Shown one piece after another: positions 1 to 5,184 of a stretch of DNA of 5,184 nucleotides. The translations under genes and the position numbers were made by a program. Positions within the stretch are counted from its first letter, which is position 1. Each line of letters begins with the position of its first letter. The DNA is taken from assembly GCA_039920305.1 (NCBI GenBank), contig JBDSEA010000126.1, positions 1 through 5,184 of the forward strand. Direction: 5' to 3'. The stretch is from DASRAJ01 sp039920305. Its GTDB lineage: Bacteria > Bacteroidota > Bacteroidia > Chitinophagales > UBA10324. Below the pieces are notes generated by a model. That model saw nothing but the letters and a program-made list of their open reading frames with translations. It did no database searches and was not told the DNA's origin.

Positions 1-167
1 CTGTGATTTCAATTGCCACCATCAGTGGAAAAGTAATAAAGCAAGCCACAGTAAAATTTAGCGATAGCTCTCTCATACTTTCGGTTGAGGATTTACCTTC
101 AGGGATCTATCTCATTACAGTCAGGACTGCTAATAATGCTGCCAGCGCAAAGTTTGTAAAGCAATAA
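1..167 (+). CDS. C-terminal end of a T9SS-secreted protein (type A sorting domain), 5' truncated
   Basis: The open frame runs in from the left edge (first full codon at base 3) and stops at TAA 165-167, giving 54 visible residues. They include ISGKVIKQ near the start, then EDLPSGIYLITV, and end in AKFVKQ. This is the usual layout of a Por secretion-system type A sorting domain: a 'sG+vv' strand, an 'l..LpsGiYl..v' strand, and a basic C-terminus of the 'kfvkq' type. In known systems this domain directs a signal-peptide-bearing protein through the type IX secretion system, where it is cleaved and the cargo is released or attached to the cell surface. The functional part of the protein lies outside the window, so its activity (enzyme, adhesin or other) cannot be inferred. 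The next feature converges on it with only 12 bp between stop codons, and no clear terminator hairpin is visible there. Confidence 0.85.
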   Translation, partial: VISIATISGKVIKQATVKFSDSSLILSVEDLPSGIYLITVRTANNAASAKFVKQ

Positions 168-179
168 ATTCTGCTATGA

Positions 180-451
180 TTATTCTTTTATAATTTTTGC
201 TTCCTGTACGCTTCCATCAATTACAATTTTGCATAGATAGATACCGGAGGATTGACCTTCAAAATCAAGTGACGTTGTGTTAAGTCCGGGAGTAATGGGA
301 ATTTCCTTAACCAATGCGATTTTACCAAGCATAATCTAAACATTAATGATCGCTTCGCCATTGCTTTGTGCACAGATCTATATATAGCTACATCGCTAAA
401 GGATACTATGTAAAATTCCACCGTGGTATCCGGGGGCAATGGTATTACTAT
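180..451 (-). pseudogene. Decayed remnant of a T9SS C-terminal sorting domain
   Basis: On the minus strand the frame ending at TAA (180-182) reads MLGKIALVKEI, then LDFEGQSSGIYLCKI, and ends in AKIIKE. This is a clear T9SS sorting-domain tail (lGk.v strand, ssGiYl strand, basic end). Reading upstream, the frame hits TAG at 336-338, exactly where such domains usually have an aromatic residue in 'NVYNMLGK'; the residues before it are SNGEAIINV. A second in-frame TAG lies at 378-380. Beyond that point the homology continues in another minus frame as PPDTTVEFYIVSFSDVAIY (about 381-439), resembling the 'pNP...ttveF.i...sdv.i' start of the same domain. One frameshift near 378-383 and one nonsense change therefore explain the pattern. 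No matching upstream coding sequence exists, because nuoN begins at 494. The 5' limit is approximate. Sequencing error is an alternative to true decay, but two lesions plus loss of the whole upstream protein favour a relic. Confidence 0.6.
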
Positions 452-493
452 AAACTCTCTGCCGGAATAGTTTTTATTTTGCGCACCTCTTCA

Positions 494-1873
494 ATGAACG
501 TCCTCATCTCCCTCACCATTCTTGGAATGCTTGCCATGTTCGGAGGCATCTTCAACATGCGCAGGATACTGATGCCGGTTGTATTGTTGGGAATGGCCGG
601 CATCGTCATTCTTGACCTGTATGCCTGGAATTCGAATGCGCATCTGTTTAATAACATGATGGTGTTCGACAATTTTGCCATTGCATTTTCTGCAGTGTGC
701 TTCATGGGTGCCATTTTCACCATTCTCTTTTATTTTTTCATACATGGCGAGAATGAGCAACATTTTCCGGAAGTGTATTCGCTAATCATTTTTTCGCTTG
801 CAGGCGCAGTCGTAATGGTTTCCTTCAATAATGTGCTGATGTTGTTTCTGGGTTTGGAAATTCTTTCACTCAGTCTTTATGTGCTGGCCGGAACCAGGAA
901 AAAAGATTTGCTGAGCAATGAGGCAGCCATGAAATATTTTTTGATGGGCGCCTTCTCCACCGGATTCCTTTTATTCGGCATTGCCATGCTTTACGGCGCC
1001 ACCGGCTCTTTCTACCTTACCCCGATTGGATTTTACATTCAGCAGCATGCAGGGCAGCCTGATGCATTCATCATCACCGGCATCATCATGATGCTGATCG
1101 GGTTGCTTTTTAAAGTGGCAGCCTTTCCATTCCAGTTCTGGACGCCCGATGTTTACCAGGGGGCACCAACCATCATTACAGGGTACATGGCAACGGTTGG
1201 AAAGGTCGCTGCCTTTGCTGCATTCCTTAGGCTGCTGGAAAACACATTTATTGCAGCGCAACCAACTTATCAGGAAATACTATGGATCATCGCAGTGGTT
1301 ACCATGCTGGCCGGAAACATCATAGCCATTTATCAGAAAAGTGTGAAAAGGATGCTTGCTTATTCAAGCATCGCACATGCGGGGTACATGCTGATCGCAT
1401 TGATGGCGGGAAATAAAATATCAAACAGCGCGGTATTGTTTTATTCCGCTGCCTACACCTGCGCCTCACTCGTTGCATTCACCATCGTATCGATTGTTGA
1501 AAGAGGAAAAGAAAATGATGAGCAGCATTCTTTCATTGGCTTAGCAAGATCACAGCCATGGATCGCTTTCGCACTTACGGTTTCCATGCTATCACTCGCT
1601 GGCATTCCGCCAGCTGCCGGATTCTTCGCGAAATTTTATATTTTCTCCTCGGCGATTTCAAGCGGATGGATCTGGCTGGTCATATTCGCAGTCATCAGCT
1701 CTTTTATTTCTCTCTATTATTATTTACGCCCTGTGATTTCCGCTTACGCTTTAAAAGGGGATTCTGAATCACTCCCGGTTTCTTCTGCCATTGTTATTTT
1801 GCTGATGGTATTGACGTTTATAACCTTGCTGATTGGAATATTACCCGGAATAATTTCTGAAATCAGGATATAA
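494..1873 (+). CDS. nuoN: NADH-quinone oxidoreductase subunit N (complex I, proton-pumping membrane subunit)
   Basis: This 459-residue polytopic protein has the Proton_antipo_M (Mrp antiporter-like) fold of complex I subunit N. In known systems it is an antiporter-like subunit of the membrane arm, pumping protons while NADH is oxidised and quinone reduced. The key charged residues are visible: Glu122 in LGLEILSLSLY (TM5 position), Lys207 in GLLFKVAAFPFQFWTPDVYQ, Lys237 in ATVGKVAAF exactly 30 residues later (same spacing as E. coli K217/K247), the KRMLAYSSIAHAGY segment with His295, and Lys380 in PPAAGFFAKFY (E. coli K395 position). Length is normal for the family. The ATG at 494 is chosen because MNVLISLTILGMLAMF matches Bacteroidota NuoN N-termini. 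The frame stays open upstream to GTG 368, but those 42 codons are antisense to the T9SS relic and are hydrophilic and basic. No Shine-Dalgarno is evident, as is common in this phylum. No other nuo gene is adjacent: upstream is the relic and downstream a convergent gene. Confidence 0.95.
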   Translation: MNVLISLTILGMLAMFGGIFNMRRILMPVVLLGMAGIVILDLYAWNSNAHLFNNMMVFDNFAIAFSAVCFMGAIFTILFYFFIHGENEQHFPEVYSLIIFSLAGAVVMVSFNNVLMLFLGLEILSLSLYVLAGTRKKDLLSNEAAMKYFLMGAFSTGFLLFGIAMLYGATGSFYLTPIGFYIQQHAGQPDAFIITGIIMMLIGLLFKVAAFPFQFWTPDVYQGAPTIITGYMATVGKVAAFAAFLRLLENTFIAAQPTYQEILWIIAVVTMLAGNIIAIYQKSVKRMLAYSSIAHAGYMLIALMAGNKISNSAVLFYSAAYTCASLVAFTIVSIVERGKENDEQHSFIGLARSQPWIAFALTVSMLSLAGIPPAAGFFAKFYIFSSAISSGWIWLVIFAVISSFISLYYYLRPVISAYALKGDSESLPVSSAIVILLMVLTFITLLIGILPGIISEIRI

Positions 1874-1884
1874 TTATTGTCCGG
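1845..1884 (+). terminator. Imperfect inverted repeat over the nuoN stop codon, possible terminator
   Basis: The left arm CCGGAATAATT (1845-1855) is complementary to AATTATT (1872-1878) plus CCGG (1881-1884), with a two-base GT bulge. The loop holds a further short pair, CTG/CAG (1857-1859 and 1864-1866), around AAAT. The repeat covers the TAA of nuoN (1871-1873) and lies just before the end of the convergent lipoprotein gene (stop at 1903-1905), so it could end transcription in both directions. No strong T-run follows directly; only TTTT occurs at 1901-1904. Its terminator role is an inference. Confidence 0.3.
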
Positions 1885-1902
1885 AGAATCAGCTAGAAAA
1901 TT

Positions 1903-2295
1903 TTACTGCACCCTCATCAGGCTATCAATGTATTGCAAGCCACGATCCGTTAGCGGCTTGTTATAATTGATTTCATTCAGATCATAGTTAACATAAGTGC
2001 AGCCATTTTTCATAGAGAAATTCATTACTGTGGAATCTTCAGAAGTCCTGAAAATAATTTTCCCCTGAGGTTCGCAATCTTTGAGCAATGGGACTGTATC
2101 TTCTGCTATAAAATTTTTCCATTGCTGAATTTTATTTACATCATTGCTTTCGTAATGAAGCACCAATCGGTTTTCTGAGTACAGCAACACTTTTACCACA
2201 TCGGCATCGTGAATCAATATTTGCAACGGCGTCTTTTTTGTGCAGGAGAAACAAAAAAAAGTAATTGAACAGAGGAGAAAAATTCTTTTTTGCAT
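1903..2295 (-). CDS. Putative small lipoprotein of unknown function
   Basis: This 130-residue protein begins MQKRIFLLCSITFFCFSC, a short basic start and a hydrophobic stretch ending at Cys18 followed by TKK. It looks like a signal peptidase II lipoprotein signal. The lipobox (C-F-S-C at -3 to +1) is not canonical because -3 is Cys instead of Leu, but small or Ser at -1 is usual. The mature part is about 112 residues, with no transmembrane segment and no enzyme motif that I recognise. It contains two cysteines, C74 in LLKDCEPQGKIIF and C99 in MKNGCTYVNY, which could form a disulfide in the periplasm. The end, LTDRGLQYIDSLMRVQ, looks helical. The gene is monocistronic as seen, converging with nuoN (29 bp between stop codons) and diverging from the permease. 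Membership of any named family is not recognised and no function is proposed. The codon pattern and intact length favour a real gene over a shadow. Confidence 0.7.
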   Translation of the reverse strand: MQKRIFLLCSITFFCFSCTKKTPLQILIHDADVVKVLLYSENRLVLHYESNDVNKIQQWKNFIAEDTVPLLKDCEPQGKIIFRTSEDSTVMNFSMKNGCTYVNYDLNEINYNKPLTDRGLQYIDSLMRVQ

Positions 2296-2419
2296 AGCGA
2301 TGGTGAAAGTATTGAAAAGAAAAAATTACCTGATTCATTCGCCCTGCACCCTTGCCGGCATTTATTTATCTTTCTTTAAATAATTCCTATTTTGCCCGCT
2401 TGGAAAACAATCTATATCA

Positions 2420-3925
2420 ATGGCTAACCCACTCTTCATAAGAAAATCCATAGATAAAATAATGGGCCAGGCGGAAGCTACCGGCGAGCATCAGTTTAAG
2501 CGAACGCTTGGCGTTGGTCATCTTGTACTGCTTGGTATTGGCGCCATCATTGGCGCGGGATTATTTGTAAGAACGGCTGCCGCAGCAGCGGAACATGCCG
2601 GGCCGTCAGTAACCTACTCATACATAATTGCTGCAGTGGGTTGTCTTTTTGCAGGACTATGCTATGCAGAATTTGCTTCAACAATCCCTATTGCGGGAAG
2701 TGCTTACACCTATTCTTACGCCACACTTGGTGAATTCGTAGCGTGGGTAATTGGATGGGAATTAATTTTAGAATATGGTCTTGGTGCGGCCACGGTTTCC
2801 ATCGCGTGGTCAGAATATCTCAACAAGTTTCTTGCAAATTTTGATATGAAGGTACCCTATCAATGGTGCCATTCTCCCTTTCTCGTCTCTACCATGGAAG
2901 CTGATGGAATTGCAGGGGTCCATGGAATTGCCAATCTTCCTGCACTGGTGATTTTGCTGTTACTAACCATGCTGCTCATCCGTGGAACTCATGGCTCTGC
3001 GATTGTAAATGCATTGATTGTGATTCTCAAGGTTGCCATCGTTTGTCTTTTTATTTTATTCGGGTGGTCATTCATAAATCCTGCGAATCATACCCCATTC
3101 ATTCCCTCTTCAGGCACCTACATTGATCCGCATGGAGCAAGTCATTCATTCGGCGGATTTATGGGAATTTTAGCCGGAGCCGGAACGGTATTCTTTGCCT
3201 TCATTGGTTTTGATGCAGTATCCACAGCCGCACAGGAAGCAAAAAATCCGAAGCGTGATATGCCGATGGGCATTCTGTTATCGCTTGCGATATGCACCGT
3301 GCTCTACATTTTATTTTCATATGTGCTCACTGGGGTTGCCACCACTGAAGATTTCAGAAATGCAGGCAGGGAGGCGTCAGTTACTTACGCAATTGAAACC
3401 TACATGGAAGGTTATGGCTGGCTGGCAAATTTTGTCACGGTTGCCATTCTTGCCGGATTTTCATCAGTGATATTAGTTATGCTGCTTGGCCAGTCAAGGG
3501 TTTTCTACTCCATGTCCCGCGATGGTCTCGTTCCTAAAATATTTTCCGATGTGCATCCGGAATTTAAAACACCCTATAAATCAAACTGGATTTTCCTTGT
3601 ATTCTGCGGATTATTTGCTGCATTCATTCCCGGCTCACTCACCGGTGATCTAACCAGCATCGGTACGCTCTCAGCATTCCTTCTGGTTAGTGCTGGTGTA
3701 TGGATCATGCGGGTGAAACAACCCGGCCTGAAACGTGCTTTCACCACCCCATGGGTACCTTTTGTACCTATCATGGGCATCCTGGTATGTGCTGCAATGA
3801 TGTATGGTCTTGACAACCAGACGTGGATGGGTTTTCTTGCCTGGACCGGGGTAGGGCTTGTTGTTTATTTTCTTTACAGCCGTCACCACAGCATCGCCAG
3901 GAAAGAAATGGAACAGAATAAATGA
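2420..3925 (+). CDS. APC-superfamily amino acid permease, cationic amino acid transporter (CAT) type
   Basis: This 501-residue multi-spanning inner-membrane protein is likely to import or exchange amino acids. The motifs follow the APC/CAT order: the glycine-rich TM1 loop GIGAIIGAGLFV (39-50), then CYAEFASTIPIAGSAYTYSY (81-100), GWELILEYGLGAATVSIAW (112-130) with acidic residues E114 and E118, FFAFIGFDAVSTAAQEAKNP (258-277), the GQSRVFYSMSRDGLVP segment (357-372), and a C-terminal module with TTPWVPFVPIMGILV (442-456) ending in YSRHHS. A soluble loop at about 138-172 separates early membrane segments. CAT-family length and the conserved TM3 glutamate suggest a preference for lysine/arginine-like substrates, but bacterial relatives also carry other amino acids, so the substrate is uncertain. 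The ATG start is supported by MANPLFIRKSIDKIM, which matches the usual Bacteroidota N-terminus of this family. A -7-like TATTTTG (2388-2394) lies upstream, one T short of the Bacteroidota consensus. Stop is TGA 3923-3925. Confidence 0.92.
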   Translation: MANPLFIRKSIDKIMGQAEATGEHQFKRTLGVGHLVLLGIGAIIGAGLFVRTAAAAAEHAGPSVTYSYIIAAVGCLFAGLCYAEFASTIPIAGSAYTYSYATLGEFVAWVIGWELILEYGLGAATVSIAWSEYLNKFLANFDMKVPYQWCHSPFLVSTMEADGIAGVHGIANLPALVILLLLTMLLIRGTHGSAIVNALIVILKVAIVCLFILFGWSFINPANHTPFIPSSGTYIDPHGASHSFGGFMGILAGAGTVFFAFIGFDAVSTAAQEAKNPKRDMPMGILLSLAICTVLYILFSYVLTGVATTEDFRNAGREASVTYAIETYMEGYGWLANFVTVAILAGFSSVILVMLLGQSRVFYSMSRDGLVPKIFSDVHPEFKTPYKSNWIFLVFCGLFAAFIPGSLTGDLTSIGTLSAFLLVSAGVWIMRVKQPGLKRAFTTPWVPFVPIMGILVCAAMMYGLDNQTWMGFLAWTGVGLVVYFLYSRHHSIARKEMEQNK

Positions 3926-3982
3926 TGTGTCACAGCAATGTCGAATTAATTTAACATCACAATTTTATCTTTTGTATGTTGT

Positions 3983-4012
3983 TTTGTGCATTAAGATCAA
4001 AGTTTAACTTTA
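3983..4012 (+). promoter_or_regulatory. Candidate Bacteroidota-type promoter for exbB-exbD
   Basis: TTTG (3983-3986) is followed after 18 bases by TAACTTTA (4005-4012). The phylum's housekeeping promoters are known to use a -33 TTTG/TTG and a -7 TAnnTTTG with roughly this spacing; here the last G is A. Transcription would start near 4019, leaving an A-rich leader of about 45 bases before the ATG at 4066, which has no Shine-Dalgarno but is preceded by AAAAAAAATTACA. This is inferred from motif match only. Confidence 0.35.
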
Positions 4013-4065
4013 CCACCTTATAAAAAAATTCAACCCTAAAATCCGTCAACTCAAAAAAAATTACA

Positions 4066-4857
4066 ATGAAAAAAAACACTGCTCCCGGAATGTTCCCTAT
4101 TATAGTCATAGTCGCATGCTTGATTGTGGCTGAATGCATCTATTATTTTATTCTCGGAAATCAAATACATTTTGTGGATGCGGAGCGTAATGTTCCAAAG
4201 GATGGTGATTTGTATGGAATAATGTTTAAAGGCGGATTTCTGGTACCCATCATTCTTACCATGCTCATGATGGTTCTTGTGTTCACCATAGAGCGGCTGC
4301 TCACGCTTTCAAAAGCTACAGGCAAGGGAAATATTGCAAGCTTTGTTAGAAAGATCCAATACAATTTAACTCAAAACAATGTGGCCGATGCCATGAGAGA
4401 ATGCGACAATCAAAAGGGATCTGTTGCGAATGTGATCAAGAGCGGCTTAAAAACTTATGAAGAGATGGCTGTAAATACCCAATTGACTAAAGAACAAAAG
4501 CTGCTTGCGATACAAAAAGAAATTGAGGAAGCGACATCACTTGAATTGCCCATGCTTCAGCGCAATCTTCCGTTCCTGGCAACCCTTGCTCCACTGGGCA
4601 CGCTCGCAGGCTTGATTGGTACGGTGTTAGGCATGATTCGCGCTTTTGCTGCAATGGGTCACTCCGGTGCAGCCGATTCTGTGGCGCTTTCAAATGGAAT
4701 TTCTGAGGCGCTTGTAAATACTGCAACGGGAATTACTACTTCGGCGCTTGCAATTATTGCATACAATTATTTTTCAAATAAAATTGATTCACTTACTTAC
4801 AATATTGATGAGGCAGGATATAGCATCACCAACACCTTTGCTTCACGTTACAACTAA
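4066..4857 (+). CDS. exbB: MotA/TolQ/ExbB proton channel family protein
   Basis: This 263-residue inner-membrane protein forms, with ExbD, the stator-like proton channel that powers TonB-dependent import across the outer membrane. Four hydrophobic segments are visible at about 10-30, 57-77, 168-195 and 216-236; the first is extra compared with the three-helix E. coli ExbB and is typical of Bacteroidota versions. The cytoplasmic domain (about 78-165) includes ECDNQKGSVANVIKSGL and the QKEIEEATSLELPML stretch. The channel helices carry LATLAPLGTLAGLIGTVLGM and ISEALVNTATGI. T186 and T219 (33 residues apart, as T148 and T181 in E. coli ExbB) and E214 (E176 equivalent) are retained, so it should be a working channel subunit. 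The TAA at 4855-4857 is followed by only 6 bases before exbD, showing an operon. The family also includes TolQ-like and motility-related paralogues; the ExbB label rests on overall similarity to Bacteroidota ExbB and on the partner gene. Confidence 0.92.
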   Translation: MKKNTAPGMFPIIVIVACLIVAECIYYFILGNQIHFVDAERNVPKDGDLYGIMFKGGFLVPIILTMLMMVLVFTIERLLTLSKATGKGNIASFVRKIQYNLTQNNVADAMRECDNQKGSVANVIKSGLKTYEEMAVNTQLTKEQKLLAIQKEIEEATSLELPMLQRNLPFLATLAPLGTLAGLIGTVLGMIRAFAAMGHSGAADSVALSNGISEALVNTATGITTSALAIIAYNYFSNKIDSLTYNIDEAGYSITNTFASRYN

Positions 4858-4863
4858 AGAGCG

Positions 4864-5184
4864 ATGTCAAAAGTCAAAGCACCAAAAACCAGTATCGTCA
4901 TGGATATGACCCCCATGGTAGATATGGCATTTCTGCTGGTTACCTTTTTTATTCTTACCACCAAGTTTCGTCCCGATGAGCCTGTGCAGGTAACAACGCC
5001 AAGCTCTACCTCTACAGCTACTGTGGCCGATAAAGGGAAAATCACCATTTCGGTTGCACCTGACGGAAGGGTGTTCTTTGACCTTGATAATCAGGCAAGC
5101 AGAAAAATCTTAATTGAAAAAATGGGAGAAACCTATGGAATCACATTTACTCCTGATCAGATCAACGCCTATGCTACCGGCTCA
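4864..5184 (+). CDS. exbD: ExbD/TolR family biopolymer transport protein, 3' truncated by window end
   Basis: The ATG at 4864 opens a frame that runs off the right edge with 107 residues visible and no stop. The short cytoplasmic N-terminus (MSKVKAPKTSIVMDMTP) leads into one membrane helix, MVDMAFLLVTFFILTT (18-33). It carries Asp20, the position of the single protonatable aspartate of ExbD/TolR (E. coli ExbD D25) that drives the ExbB channel. After the helix comes a Thr/Ser-rich linker (about 44-53) and the start of the periplasmic domain, KITISVAPDGRVFFDLDN, then IEKMGETYGITFTPDQINAY. This last stretch is not in the short E. coli form and fits the longer ExbD of Bacteroidota. The gene starts 6 bases after exbB, with AAAGAG just upstream as a weak ribosome-binding candidate. 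In this phylum a second exbD and tonB often follow, but that lies outside the window. Confidence 0.92.
   Translation, partial: MSKVKAPKTSIVMDMTPMVDMAFLLVTFFILTTKFRPDEPVQVTTPSSTSTATVADKGKITISVAPDGRVFFDLDNQASRKILIEKMGETYGITFTPDQINAYATGS

Noticed and set aside
221..439. 72-codon minus-strand open frame
   Set aside because: It crosses the T9SS relic. Its first part is in the frame of the domain head, but the rest is out of frame with the sorting-domain tail, so it is not a real protein.
448..763. Minus-strand open frames antisense to the start of nuoN
   Set aside because: They lie opposite strongly conserved NuoN coding sequence, lack family resemblance, and are typical antisense shadows.
2141..2338. 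65-codon minus-strand frame overlapping the lipoprotein gene start
   Set aside because: It overlaps the better-supported lipoprotein frame, has no recognisable features, and ends inside that gene.
3754..3768. Perfect small inverted repeat GGTAC-CTTTT-GTACC inside the permease gene
   Set aside because: It encodes the conserved W-V-P-F-V-P stretch of the family C-terminal module, so the symmetry follows from protein sequence; five pairs within a gene are not a credible regulatory signal.
3923..3959. TGATGT ... ACATCA inverted repeat after the permease stop as a terminator
   Set aside because: Only six weak pairs around a 25-base loop and no T-run directly after; too weak to list as a feature.
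4854..5048. 64-codon minus-strand frame opposite exbD
   Set aside because: It is antisense to a clear ExbD frame with the catalytic aspartate and the membrane helix, and has no independent support.
1..5184. Search for an undescribed system, mobile element, CRISPR array or RNA gene
   Set aside because: All substantial coding stretches fit known families or one short lipoprotein; no transposase, terminal repeats, direct-repeat arrays, tRNA-like cloverleaf or defence-type domains were seen.

Overview
The window looks like chromosomal DNA from a member of the Bacteroidota, probably near the Chitinophagales/Sphingobacteriales (inference). Three things support this: two C-terminal type IX secretion (T9SS) sorting domains, which are restricted to this phylum; an ExbB of the Bacteroidota type with an extra N-terminal membrane helix, followed 6 nt later by an ExbD of the long Bacteroidota form; and AT-rich leaders without clear Shine-Dalgarno sequences.

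Layout. Bases 1-167 are the 3' end of a plus-strand gene ending in a T9SS type A sorting domain. Twelve bases later, on the minus strand, lies the broken remnant of a second T9SS sorting domain (about 180-451), disrupted by a frameshift and an in-frame TAG. Next comes nuoN (494-1873, +), the membrane subunit N of respiratory complex I, with no nuoM or other nuo gene next to it in the window. It converges on a short putative lipoprotein gene of unknown function (1903-2295, -). An imperfect inverted repeat over the nuoN stop codon may be the terminator. The lipoprotein gene diverges from a CAT-type amino acid permease (2420-3925, +) across a 124-bp gap. After a 140-bp gap with a plausible Bacteroidota-type promoter, an exbB-exbD pair begins (4066-4857, and 4864 to beyond the window end).

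Function. Three genes or gene sets act at the inner membrane and involve ion gradients. NuoN helps build the proton-motive force, ExbB/ExbD spend it to energise TonB-dependent outer-membrane import, and the permease moves amino acids across the inner membrane. Only exbB and exbD form a visible operon; the others appear to be single transcription units. No mobile element, CRISPR array, RNA gene or novel defence system was seen. The most unusual part is bases 168-493, where the decayed T9SS fragment occupies the upstream region of an isolated nuoN.
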